Assembly (NCBI GenBank): GCA_037042915.1
Contig: CM073203.1
Coordinates: 1,612,001-1,676,000 of the forward strand
Reading direction: 5' to 3'
DNA: 64,000 nt
Source of the DNA: Auricularia sp. M13
Taxonomy: Eukaryota > Basidiomycota > Agaricomycetes > Auriculariales > Auriculariaceae
Program-made: the position numbers and the translations under genes
In this document: positions 12,497-23,600 of the stretch, in pieces
Layout: the number at the start of each line of letters is the position of its first letter
Position numbering within the stretch: position 1 is the first letter of the stretch
Notes under the pieces: model-generated
The model's input: the letters and a program-made list of their open reading frames with translations, nothing else
Told to the model about the DNA's origin: nothing
Database searches by the model: none

Positions 12497-13665
12497 ATGG
12501 ACCTCGAGGGAACGCACTATACCGCTAAATATGCCTTTACAACGCGTGCGCGCGTATTTGTTTCCCGGAAACGATCAGCCAGACTGAAGCCTGTTGTCAG
12601 TTGTCGTTTTTACTATCACTGGACCATTACTCGGACATGCGCCTACATTCGCAGAGCGGGCCACGCTCTTTGTCTTTGCCTTCTTCTCTCTTAGGGAGTT
12701 TGCTGTGGTGCCTCTGCTTTCACTGGCTCGTCTTCATCGGTTACGAATCACCCGGACGCGCCAGCTCTTGAACGGCATCGTGCATAGCGCCATAGCAGGG
12801 GGCTTGTCGACTCTGCTCGTCGTCGCGCATCAGCATCGCGAAATCGACTCCGTGCTGCAGAAGCAGGGCGAGCCTCTTTCAGAGCCGCCGGATTATCGCG
12901 CTTTCGCTGTCACCAATAGCGAGGTCTGCGCGGTCGTGCAGCTCCTAGCAAACGTGCACCACGTATGGCGCGCGGGACGCAGGGCGTCGGACACAGGGAG
13001 AGCGCTTATAGATATCTCTAGCCGTAGCGAGGCATATAGAATCCAACGCAAGGTTATTCTCAAGCGGACTGTTGAAGCCTGTGCGTCCACATAACCATCT
13101 TCATGCTCTCCGGCTTGCCTGACTTCGTCAAGATCTCGCTGTCGTTATAATTGTTCTTATCGGTGGCTTCGTGGGCAGTATTGTGGCCGACTTTCTCGCA
13201 AGCACGCCCGTATTCCTGCTTGTCCCCGTCTTTTTCTGGCTGCGCGACTACATCATCGGCCCGGTGCTATATGCTCTGGCAACACCTCAACCGCGGCTGA
13301 CCACCAGTACAAACCGGTGGACGAGTAAGGTGTTCGAAAGCACACTTGCCGGCGCCTTCGTAGGCGTCTGCACGGCGGCGCTCACATCGTATATGCGGAC
13401 ATGGACCAACAACAACGGAGCTGACCCGCCAACGTCTCTCGAAGTACCTGCATTCGCGACAACCGGTGCGCATGCTGCGATGGTGGGACAGGTCCTCGTC
13501 AATATGTGGTCTTGCCTTTGGTCCACGATACCGACAACGCCTAACCCTTCGCCTCCTCAACCTGCTGGTCCCTTGAGCGGAGCCGATCAGTTCCAAACGA
13601 GGCAGGAGGAACCGACAAAGGCACCTGAAGGAGGGCTTTCACCGCCAGTGGAAATAACAGGTTGA
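12497..13665 (+). CDS. Predicted membrane protein, unknown function
   Basis: I do not recognise a named family. Three exons (12497-12545, 12601-13080, 13133-13665) join in phase to 353 codons plus a stop. Both introns (55 and 52 bp) have GTGCG donors. The splice at 12545/12601 bypasses an in-frame TGA at about 12585, which supports the model. Hydrophobic segments: LVVVFTITGPLL; FVFAFFSLREFAVVPLLSLA; GIVHSAIAGGLSTLLVVA; LAVVIIVLIGGFVGSIVADFL joined to a second helix, FLLVPVFFWLRDYIIGPVLYAL; AGAFVGVCTAALTSY; and a last one near AAMVGQVLVNMWSCLW. The C-terminal ~50 residues are Pro/Gln-rich and probably cytosolic. The gene starts only 92 bp after the GH31 stop on the same strand, so the two share a very short intergenic region. 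Confidence 0.7.
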
Positions 13666-13735
13666 GATAGAGCACTTGTTAGCGCAAGCGCGTGTTCCAC
13701 CTCAGGATTGATCGTACAAGGAGGTGCTCTCTAAG

Positions 13736-15475
13736 TTACACTGTTTCCCCCTCATCATCAGCTCGCACAGCAATATCCTCCAACGGAATATCGGGTTCGT
13801 CAGTGCCTCTCGACGTCTCTTCCACGGGATAGAACGTTTCGTCGACAAATCTGCTGCGGGAGGGCACAACTCCTTTCCTCAGAGACCGGCTAGCCAACGA
13901 AGGTCGGAGCAAGCGCGATGTTGTCGACTCATTGTAATCGTGTGTCTTGAAATATGCGCGCCGGAGGTGTAGCACGATGCGTGATCCTCCAATAGTCTGG
14001 CCTGCGATGACAAATCTAGGGGGCAAGCTGAGATGATACGTAGTAATGGGAACCTGGCTGTGACACCCACGGTATGCCATATGCTCCGATGTGCAAGAAG
14101 GCCTTGAAATATTTCATGAGAAACCTCGGGCTGGCGTCAACTAGTAATAGACTGGCGTACCGACACAATGTGAACTATCATAACCGCGGCAATGCTGAGA
14201 CGATCTTGGATTCAGGATGGTATCAGACGTGGAAGAGAAGTGACACGTACAGAACGAAATATTTGATGCTAGCATGACAATTAAGTACTTTGAGTTGACA
14301 TTCTAGAATCATAGGATGCAACGTGCCTGTCACGGACCATGACTGCCATCAGTCCGCCTTTTGGAACCTTTCTCCGAAGACGCGCGAGGGCAAGCACTGC
14401 CAGCCAGAGTTCGAATGCTATGCCTGGAGGAGTATATATGAGACCAGTAGTCAGGAGTGGGATGGAAGGTAACTTTACCAGGCAACCAGTAGAGCGGCAG
14501 GTACCTGCATCCCTGAATTATGGGTGTGTCCAGAACCCACATGTCCTCATGATATTGAGGAAAAGAGCAGATTGCTGGAATGTAATTCCAGAGGAGGATC
14601 ATGGCTATAATCTCCAGCCCGAAGAGGATTCCGTTAACTATTGCCAATTTCCTGCTGTCGTAAAGTGCAAAAATGCGAGTCTGGAGTATGACTTTCGTTG
14701 TGGTTCATTAGGTCATACGGTGATGCGCACTGAGGCGGCTGACCTTCTACGACCCAGAAGACGGAGAATTGCAGGAGCGGTGTCCCGACGAAAATAACGT
14801 TTTCACCGTTCGATTGTATGAACAACTGCGGGGCAGATTGATTCGATAGGCAACCATCGACCCTCACGTACGTTTGCTAAAACGGGCGCTAAGACTGAAG
14901 GTTTGGTGCTTCTCTCATCTAACATACCTTGGGCCATAGGTAGATTCCGAGGCCGCCGGATAAGCATATGACGCCTAGATACCTCAGCTAGTCCGTACAT
15001 ATTAGTTTGCTCTCATGTGCGATCACAGATTGGCCAATACTGACAATATAGAACTGGATCGTTCCCAAGCGGACGGGCCGTTTCTGTTTCCCCTTTCAGG
15101 TTTCCTGGCCAGACAATGGGTGAAATCTTTCATACCCAGATGTATGCCATCTGGTGTTGATGTCAGATCTCAGCAGTCGCGAATGGATTTTCCCACGGAA
15201 TTCACCTCGTCGTTGAAGGTCAGTGCTGTACGGAGCATCGAGTATCCCCGGACCGTGAGAATACACTGTAAATGAGAGAGTGGGAGCGTGCTGACCATAA
15301 TCGTACAGTACCCAGGTCAACGAAGCCACTATCAACGATTGAAGGCTTTAAACAGAAAATCAAGAGGGGAGAACGGTACATACGATAACAACACACTGGA
15401 CCGAACGAAACCTTCAAGTAATATGTATTTTCGTCAACGAAAACGTCAGCAGAAGGTGGTACGGTGGATCCTTTG
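13736..15475 (-). CDS. DUF6533-type multi-pass membrane protein, copy 2
   Basis: Paralogue of the 5916-7686 gene on the opposite strand. In order on the minus strand: ASLTWVLYDY (about 15330-15300) joined by a GT-AG intron to ALTFNDEVN (about 15215), a variable middle, VGTPLLQFSVFWVVEG (about 14790-14745), ILQTRIFALYDSRKLAIVNGILFGLEIIAMILLWNYIP (about 14695-14570), and the tail RFVIAGQTIGGSRIVLHLRRAYFKTHDYN, ending DEGETV at 13736. The helix region that is frameshifted in copy 1 is open here. The first exon is unclear, because the 5' end runs into the inverted-repeat arm at 15487. Function is unknown; the family is widespread and highly duplicated in Agaricomycetes. Confidence 0.58.
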
Positions 15476-15486
15476 AGCTGGGCCAC

Positions 15487-15875
15487 TATGAGTACTATTT
15501 GGATCATTTATTCGAACACAACACACATAGTAAAATTGTGTCACTTACTGCAACCCCTGATAGGTCATTTGGACAACCCATACAGTCCATAATTAAGGTT
15601 TGATGAAAAAAAATGGGCGGGAATCGGAAATTTCGTTATCTGCATTGTGTGTTGTGCTCGGCCGGTCAGTGTTGCGCCACGAAACGCGGGAGCTCGGCCG
15701 CTTCCGAAGCTCCGGATGCGCTTTCCAGCTCCGCTTGCCCTCCGTCTCCTGCTCCGCGCAGTGTACCAGAGGAGGCCAGAGCGACGCAGATGGCTTGTGA
15801 ATGCGTGATGCATGGTCTTCAATCCTTTTTCTAATTGATCTCGGCTTTCTTGCGCGGAAAACCCCCAGTTTTGGC
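15487..15875 (+). repeat. Left arm of a ~390 bp inverted repeat
   Basis: Near-identical to the reverse complement of 17136-17525. Only isolated mismatches are seen, such as in the A-run near 15605. The outer edge lies within the 5' part of DUF6533 copy 2, and the inner edge at TTTTGGC. Both arms carry the same non-genic frame including IHKPSASLWPPLVHCAEQE. Confidence 0.85.
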
Positions 15876-17135
15876 GGCAACAGTGTTATAACATGTAAAG
15901 GCATCTTTTGCAGGGAGATCGACAAGGTGTACCCACTGCTGTACCTCCCCATACCATCCGGTGCCCTCTCATTCTTCAGACAGACAGCGCATACTCACTT
16001 TTATATGACATTCATGAAGCAATTGCTTTGCCTGCTCGTCTTCACGTCATTCCTGACCCGATGTACAGTTCTCCATCGATAAAGCATGCCAGTCAAGTTT
16101 GAGACATCTGCAATTGCCATACAGCATGCAAGCAAGCGAAAGCAGGGAGAGGGAGACGTACTCATTGCACAGTTTGTATTTGCAGTCGGCAAGACGGCGA
16201 TCGCTTCAAGTTGTTCGTGCGCCATTTCTCAATCACTCCCTCGCCAGAATGAGACCGCCGACAACGATCGCGTCGAGCTTGCAGAATGACACAGATTACC
16301 TTGTCATGATGTACCACGCTGCTGCTGACGACCCCAACGATTCCAAGGGTTTCCGGACATGAGAGTGAGGCCAAATACATCTGCCGCACCGTCCGCGCAT
16401 TGACAGCTGCCGCATCCGACGGAACAAAAGGCTCTATAACGCGCCTGACGGTGAGCGCGGTAGCATTGACGAGGGAGGCGACAGCGAGCAGTTATGCTGC
16501 TGGCCGATTTGCCACTCAGATCAAGTTAAACGCTCGAGTTCTCAGGTGGGAGCAAGGTATACTGAGTGTCCCTGGTCACGTTGCCCCCGCCCGCACGCCC
16601 ACATCCGCCACTGTCCATTTCCGGCGGAGCAGCGTCCTGAGAGCTCCATAGGACAGACAGCCGCCATCAAGCCCGACCGGCCCAAAAGACCACAGACCTT
16701 CTATGGTAACGGCGCCCGTGCCAGCGGTGTCATGTATTCCAGCTAACAGCAACGAATTGATCGTCCGTGAATCTGTCACAGGCACGCCAGCAGCGCGCAA
16801 CTCTTTCGCTATTTTATAGACCATCTTGTTGCCGATATCAGTGTTCATCGTAAGTCGCTATGTCAAGCGCCTGGCGGAGCAGGGGTGTCGGGCGCCAGAA
16901 CCTGACCGATTGCGTGGCGTCCCAGGGTATTCCGCATGGAAGAGCGCTAACGTGTAATGCAGTAAGAGAGATTTATTGACCATGTCCCATGCATGCACGA
17001 GCCATCGCTCCGGATTGACCTGGTACGGTACACTGCACGGAGCAGGAGACGGAGGGCAAAGAAGTCGCCATCAAGCCCGTGCCGTCGACCAAGTAAGAAA
17101 GGTGATACAATGCACGAGCACGCCAGCCCTCAGAT
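15876..17135. other. 1.26 kb spacer between inverted-repeat arms
   Basis: The spacer holds no gene I can identify. The minus strand has two blocks that look once-coding. One, at about 16848-16580, contains TDIGNKMVYKIAKELRAAGV and SLLLAGIHDTAGTGAVTIEG. The other, at about 16475-16320, contains SLVNATALTVRRVIEPFVP and MYLASLSCPETLGIVGVV. I cannot assign either to a family, and neither forms a complete gene. No transposase motif was seen. Confidence 0.45.
16970..17066 (+). repeat. Partial third copy of the inverted-repeat sequence
   Basis: Diverged direct copy of about 17190-17276 in the right arm. Both read gaccatg...cacgag/cacaag-ccatc...ctctggtacactg-like, then share GGAGCAGGAGACGGAGGGCAA exactly. 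The sequence after that point differs and ends in a plausible GTAAG donor, so the repeat may derive from a gene fragment. Confidence 0.55.
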
Positions 17136-17525
17136 GCCAAAACTGGGGGTTTTTCCGGGCAAGAAAGCCGAGATCAATTAGAAAAAGGATTGAAGACCAT
17201 GCAGCACGCATTCACAAGCCATCTGCGTCGCTCTGGCCTCCTCTGGTACACTGCGCGGAGCAGGAGACGGAGGGCAAGCGGAGCTGGAAAGCGCATCCGG
17301 AGCTTCGGAAGCGGCCGAGCTCCCGCGTTTCGTGGCGCAACACTGACCGGCCGAGCACAACACACAATGCAGATAACGAAATTTCCGATTCCCGCCCCAT
17401 TTTTTTCATCAAACCTTAATTATGGACTGTATGGGTTGTCCAAATGACCTATCAGGGGTTGCAGTAAGTGACACAATTTTACTATGTGTGTTGTGTTCGA
17501 ATAAATGATCCAAATAGTACTCATA
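17136..17525 (-). repeat. Right arm of a ~390 bp inverted repeat
   Basis: Reverse-complement partner of 15487-15875. Homology stops abruptly at CTCATA (17525). Beyond that point the flanking sequences of the two arms are unrelated. Confidence 0.85.
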
Positions 17526-18350
17526 TGGGCCAATGTCAGCAACACCGAGATCATACAGTATTCTGTGACGTACGATAACATCGAACTCAACCAAACAATC
17601 GGGAAAATCGGACAAACTCATGTGAGTGAGTGGGGCCCTTTGGCTGGACCCGCTTTATGTATGCTGGTCTTGGACCTTCTTTTAGACTAAACCCGCCCAC
17701 CTTTCTGACCGAGCTCGACCGATGAGTGGAGCTGGGCGCTCTCGGTGGGGTTTTCCTTCCGACGTGGAGCGTGCGTCGGGAGCTATTGGGGTCTATGGTT
17801 TTGCATTTAGCTGTAACCCGGGCCCGCGAGCAGCATGGCAAGACGGATCCGAGAGCGCCAAAATGTGAGCCTAGCAGGACGCCGCCTGTGCGAGGAAGCG
17901 CTGGAGGCGACAGCATCGTGCGTGATGCAATGGTGCCAACCTACGGTAGTATACTGTTACCTATCTCCCCAATTAGTGGTGAGACGACCAATCGCCGGAA
18001 TCGGGGTGCGGTTACATTGACCTTTTCGAGAATGAGCGCGCGTCATCTGCGGCTGCATCAAATTTAGGAGAGGTGACTCTGCGGGCGCAGGTCCCTTGTT
18101 TCAGTGGAACCACTGAGGAGGTGACGAGAAAAGCGTTCGGGAGCCCGATGGTACATCATTCCTGGCATCAAAATTGTCCACCACGTAGTGCTCACTGCGT
18201 CTCACTCCGCATTATACAGTAGCCAATGCTAATCTGCATTTGTGTAGTCTCGTTAAAGGGCAGTCGATCGTACGCCGGCCACATGCAGGCGGAGCTGCGG
18301 GCAGCGGCGGGGTGTGCGACTTGCTCGCCTGGGTAATTCGGGCGTTCCGT
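17526..18350. other. Intergenic, nothing recognised
   Basis: Only short reading frames without recognisable domains, between the inverted repeat and the minus-strand MFS relic. Confidence 0.4.
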
Positions 18351-18354
18351 CTGC

Positions 18355-19090
18355 GTCCCGGAGACTAGCGCCTCCCGCCTTTCATTCTCGGCTAGTCGCC
18401 GTTTGCGTTGCATCGGTTCCCGAAGGCGGACGAATGTCACACTGGGAGGCAAAACGCACAGCATGCATGCCCAGAAGAACCACCCGGGTTCCTAGTTGCC
18501 AGCGAAGCGTGCACGGCTGCACGATTGCGGCGGCTAGCAACATCTGAATGGGTTAGCCTGCCGCGAGTCAGCATGTGGAATTGGTTCTGAGAGATATGCA
18601 GTACCGGAGTTACGCTCGCACCTGATCTCGGTGCTAGGTCGATGCAGATTGTTTGGTGAGGCCTTTGATAGATCTCCAGAAGACTAGCCTGAGTACCGAG
18701 GTGCGAACGAATGGCGCGCAACTCGCATGTAAGGTTGATCACCAACCTGGCCGCAGTTGGGCCGCAGAGTTTCGGCTGGGGGACATGACGAGGACGGCGA
18801 TAAGCACGGGATTGAGAGGGAAAAGCCACAGGCGCGCCTTGTAGAGTGGGAATCCATGCGCAATGTTCGATTCCTCTCTCCGATCATCTTGAAACTGTAT
18901 GTCGAGGAAGCGACCCGTCAAGGCAGGGAAAGAAAGTCCTGATGTTCCGAACGTCAGACCTCGCGCAGGTAGGAAGCATCAGTACATACGAGATGTTGGT
19001 ACGCCTCTAGCAGGATTGTCCTCGGAAACGCCTGGAAGAGCGCAAACGCGCACGCACTGGACGTCACGGTGTAGTCATCCAACCACTCGG
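18355..19090 (-). pseudogene. MFS transporter relic A
   Basis: Scattered pieces of a major facilitator transporter of the fungal DHA1 drug:H+ type read in order on the minus strand: SSACAFALFQAFPRTILLEAY (about 19065-19000), FPLYKARLWLFPLNPVLIAVLV (about 18855-18785), ICIDLAPRSGASV (about 18640) and LCVLPPSVTFVRLREPMQRKRRL (about 18464-18390). The same blocks occur in the same order in relic B at 25.0-25.9 kb. Frames change between blocks and transmembrane segments are missing. Its 5' end abuts the divergent citrate synthase-like pseudogene. Confidence 0.6.
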
Positions 19091-19140
19091 TCAAAAAAAC
19101 AGCATACGAGAGTGGGGCGATTTCCGGATATAGCACGGCC

Positions 19141-20019
19141 ATGGTCGCGCCACAGACCGTCGTCGATGTGATTGAAGCGTTCCCGCGGGATTCGGTCAAC
19201 TTCACCATGGTCGTGGCCGGACTGGCCGCCTGCAGCGCAGGAAGCAGACGCACCACTCTGGGCGTCCAGTATTCCCGGGCAACACTGCCGCTGTCGACGC
19301 GGCGATCATTCGCACGCTGGCATCGCTGGCGGCCACCGTGGCACTCGTGGACTGCATTAACACGGCATTCCGTTCACGCAGGCCAACCTCCGAGGGCACG
19401 TTAATCGAGAACGTGCTGCTCATGATGGTCTACACCAAGAATGGGCGCCCGGACCCCAAGGTCGAGAAGTGCTGCGAGAAGCTGTGGATTAACACCGCGG
19501 ACCACGAGATGACCAACTCGACCGCGGCGTTCCTGCACACTGCATCCACACTGACGGACCCCAGCTCCGAGCTCGTCGCGGCCAACGTGTGCGGGTACGT
19601 CCCGATGCACGGCGGCGCGATCGATCTGGCGTACAAGGGCTTCGAGGAGGTGGGCTCGCCGGAGCGCGTGCCACTGCCGCGTCCACAAGACCGTCGACCC
19701 GCGCACCAAGTACATCCGCGACCTGATGGACGACCACTGGGCGGAGATGAGCGCGAATCCGCTGCTGCGCGTCGCGCTCGAGATCGACCGCGTCGCAGGC
19801 CAGGACCCGTACTTCACCTCGCGCAACCTCAAGGCCAACGCCGACCTCTACGGCTGCTTCATGTACACTGCGTTCGGGTTCGACTCCGACATCATCATCC
19901 CCGTCGTGTCGATCTCGCGTACCGCGGGCTTGCTGGCGCCTTGGCGCGAGGCGATGCACCAGCAGCCCATGCTGTGGCGGCCCATGCAAGTCTTCACTGG
20001 TTCGATGGCGCAGGCTTAG
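19141..20019 (+). pseudogene. Citrate synthase-like gene lacking the active-site segment
   Basis: Fragments of a fungal citrate synthase family protein, which condenses oxaloacetate with an acyl-CoA. VVDVIEAFPRDSVNFTMVVAGLAA is followed, after frame slips around 19225-19290, by NTAAVDAAIIRTLASLAATVAL, EGTLIENVLLMMVYTKNGRP, the substrate-binding block DHEMTNSTAAF and MHGGAIDLAYKGFEEVGSPERVP. At about 19675 the frame jumps to RVHKTVDPRTKYIRDLMDDHWAEM. Compared with the family, about 20 residues containing the GYGH catalytic histidine are missing at that jump. Then come LEIDRVAGQDPYF, ANADLYGCFMYTAFGF and a short C-terminus with a stop at 20017-20019. Several frame changes plus loss of catalytic residues make it non-functional as written. 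Confidence 0.75.
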
Positions 20020-20625
20020 TCGGCTGGCTAGAGCTAGCAAAGGAGGGTATCGGTCGTCATTTATTCTTCATTCATTCTTTTCTGGGTCACCATAACTTAC
20101 CATCGTCATTCCTTATCCCCTCTCTCTCCTTCGCAAAAGTGCGACTAGAGGTCGCGCCTGGTAACACATTATAGAGTAATCTTCAACAAGTAAATTACAT
20201 AGTTCGTATAGACATAGAAAGTAGTCTATTACTCACCTGTGTAGGGTTGTGTTATGGCTATATGTTCCTGCAAGCGCAAGGTTCAATACAATGGATAATC
20301 GGCAGAAGATAATGACTCCAAATTTGTATGTGGCGATGAGGTCAATGCGCGGGAGGCCTACGTTACGGTGAAGCCTCTGAGGACGCTCGAGGTTGGGTTG
20401 GACTCAGAACCGTGCTTGAAACCTAGGTGACCCTTGATTTGTGTTCCAGGTCGCATTGAAGCAAAGACTTCAGCTCATGTATGACGAGTATGTAGCTTCG
20501 CCAATGCTCCTGAGTCCTTGGAGTTCGCCCTGAATCGAGAGGTGGATCCGGAAGAGAAACGCGGTGGTCCGTCGGTCGCGCCCGATCCGGCACGCAGTTG
20601 CCTTCTTCCGCTGCACGCGCGCACG
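20020..20625. other. Intergenic, upstream of the coiled-coil gene
   Basis: AT-rich 3' flank of the pseudogene, followed by the 5' flank of the next gene. No gene or clear TATA box. Upstream codons are open back to about 20530 in the frame of exon 1, so a longer N-terminus is possible. Confidence 0.4.
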
Positions 20626-23600
20626 ATGGACGGCACCGCCGGGGGCCTGCACGCAGTCGCCATGCAGGAGACTGGCACCATGCTGGAGCTGCTAAGGCTC
20701 TATCGCGACCGCGACCAGCGCGATGCCAAGGTACGCCAATTGCTTGTGCCATTAACACGTTCTCAGTGCTCACAGCTCGTTGCAGATACGAAGTCTCGAG
20801 CAGGCGCTGGCGGACGCTCGGCGTGCTGTCCCCGCGCTAGTGGGTGCCGGAGGAGCAAATAACGAGCAAGCGAGCCAGGTAAGTTTAATTGTAGGTGCTG
20901 TCACAGCGCTCGCCACCACACTTGCACGATCACTCGAAACGTATGCAAGGGCATTATCTTCGACACGTATTGAGATCAGGATTCACCCATATGCCAGTAG
21001 TTCTATGAACATGTGTTCTCAATTCTCTTGGCCTAGGTTGGCCAGCGGGAGTGTCATTACGAGCGCTGTGGCAGCACCTCTTAAGCTCAGCACAAGTTTC
21101 AGCTAACCAGACTGTCTTCCAATCAGCTACAACATTTTGAAGAAACAGTGAACGCGCAGAAACGACAGATCGACGAGCTCAAGGCGGCGAACGAAGCCCA
21201 TGAAGCCACGGTAAATGTGCTGCTTTCCCCATGTTCATCGGCTCACCGTCTTCAAGATTGCGTCTATGAAACCCTCACTTGAAGAGAGCTACGCTACCAT
21301 TGGCGAGCTTCGTCAAAGCAAGGCTGCTCAAGATGTTATCGAGGAGCAACTGCGGGAACGAACGGCTGTTCTTCAGGTGGAGATCGACCAGTTGCGCGCG
21401 CTGAAACTTGAGCAGGAGAGCATGGTGCGGCCTTCCGCGACACGTCTGGTACCTTACTCAATTATGTCAGCTTTCTGAAGCCCATAGGCGTCATTCCGAT
21501 CTTGGAGAGCAGCTTACGAAAGCGGTTCGAGTTTGGTGCCACGCGCAATTTCACATAGCTCATGAACTGGCTCTGGTGCAGGTTTCTCGCGCGGACGACG
21601 ACGGCAACTCGTTGCGCGAACAACTCGCGACATTGGAGAAAGAGCATGCCGCGTTGCAAGAACGATTAGAGCAGACGGCGCGGGAGGCCCATGCCGGCGC
21701 GAGTGCATCGAAACAGGCGCGCACCCTCATCCTCGCCTTCTTCAGTCCGCTAACCAGCCCAAACCACATACTTAGCTTCCTGAGGTCTTGGTCAAGGTCG
21801 AAACGCTGGAGAACCAACTCGCGCACTCGGCCGAGGTCACCGCGGCGCTGCAGCAAACCATCACCGAGCGCCATGCGCAGGTCGCAGACCTCGAGCGGCA
21901 GCTGCATGCACGGGACGACGCGCTCGCGCAGGCCGAGAAGCACGCGCATCTGCTCGCGGCAAAACTTGCTGGTGCAGAACAGGCGCCGCAGAAGATGCGC
22001 AGCGAGGCAAAGGCGCGCGAGGAGGCGATGGCCGGGCTTGTCGCGGAGAAGCTCGCGATGGCGGGCAATCTGGACGACCTGAGGCAGCAGCTGGGTCGCT
22101 CGAAGGACGCGCTTGGCGATGCGCGCGAGGCGGCGCGCCGGGCTCTGGGCGAGCGCGACCAGGCGCAGACGGAACTCGCGGTGCGTGCTTCATATTCGCA
22201 CTTGATTTACTGGCTGCAGATACTCATGTACTCCGTAGCTGGCCACTGCACGCGTCACGGCGCTGGAAGGCGATCTTAAGGACGCCGACGCGCGCGCCGC
22301 CGCGGCGGAGGAGCGCGTGAAGGCGCTAACGGCGGACACGCAGACGCTCGCGGCGGTCGCGCAGGACGCCGAGCGCGAGCGCAAGCGGCTGTACAGCCTG
22401 CTTGAGGCGCGGACGACCGATCTCGCCCAGCACGAGAACCGCCAGGCCGAGCTCGCGACGCAGATCCAGAAGCTGTCGGCGTCGGTGGACGAGAAGGACA
22501 AGGAGCTCGAGACGCTCCGCGGGCGTATCGGGAAGAAGGATGCTGAATTGCTGAGCGTGCGTGGCGTTTCTGTTTTACGAGCTGTCTGTAGTGCTGACCC
22601 GGCTAATAGCGCGTTGCCGAGTTGCGGACGACGTCAGAGACGTTAGTGGTGAGACATTTCCGACTTCTTCTGTCTGTTCTAACGTCTACTGATACATACT
22701 GTAGTTGCGCGAGACCGCGGTGCGGAACCTCCAAGTTCAATATGACGCGCTGCAGGCCAAGCTGTCCGAAGTGGTGCCCAAAGACCAACACGATGCCCAG
22801 ATATCGCATCTTGAGCAGCAACTCAATGTGGTTAAGGTGAAGCTGGTCGAGGCTGTGGCTCGGGTGTCCGAGTTGGACGCACAAGTCCTTGTCTTGAAGA
22901 ATCCGCACCTGTCGACGCCCACGACGAAGCGCGTGGTCCGTTGCAGCCCCTCAGTCTCTTTGATATGTTTGCTGAAACTATTCCAATGCAGGAGGATCCC
23001 ATTTCGCCAACGCCGGAGCCGAACGCCAGCAAAGAGGAGATGCGGCTCATTTATGACTTGAAGAACCGCGTGCGGGTACTCGAAGGCGAGAAGGCAACGC
23101 TGATGAAACGGATGTCTGCATCTAGCAGTGGTAGGCCGCGTGATGTGGCCGAGGTGAGCTGTTCTTTTCCTCCTGAGACTTCGAGTTGACCATCCCCTTG
23201 CCAGTCTCAGCTCGGGGACTGCAAGATGCACAATACGATCAGCGATATTCTCTCCGCGGCCAAGGACAAGTCAGATGCCGCCCGAATCTGGTCAGTTCCT
23301 CTGCCTGGACTTCCTCCCGATTTCGTCGCAGCGCATTCTCACATATCAAACACAGGGTTATGACCATGTACACGTCGGACAACGCCGCGCAGATCCCACA
23401 GACAGATGTCTTCCTTCAGTACCACAGCGAAATGAGCCAATATCCACGGCTGTCCGCGGTCGACTTCTTCAAGCTTTGCGAGGGCGTGTTTCCCGGAGTG
23501 CATATCGAGAACACGGGCAAGGAGACAGGATACGTCGTCCGGGGAATGTCGAAGCGTCGCATACCTGTGCGGGGCGACCTGCTCACGCCCGGGGGTCTGT

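Noticed and set aside
12579-12600. In-frame TGA upstream of the 12497-13665 membrane protein, taken first as a nonsense mutation
   Set aside because: An intron 12546-12600 joins MDLEGTHYTAKYAFTT to LVVVFTITG in phase and removes the stop.
13081-13132. Two separate membrane proteins at 12.6 and 13.2 kb
   Set aside because: A GTGCGT-AAG intron joins VEAY to LAVVIIVLIGG in phase, so it is one gene.
15487-17525. A protein (RIHKPSASLWPPLVHCAEQE...) encoded by both inverted-repeat arms
   Set aside because: The frames are open only because the arms are copies of one another, and they end in repeat sequence. No start, promoter or domain supports translation.
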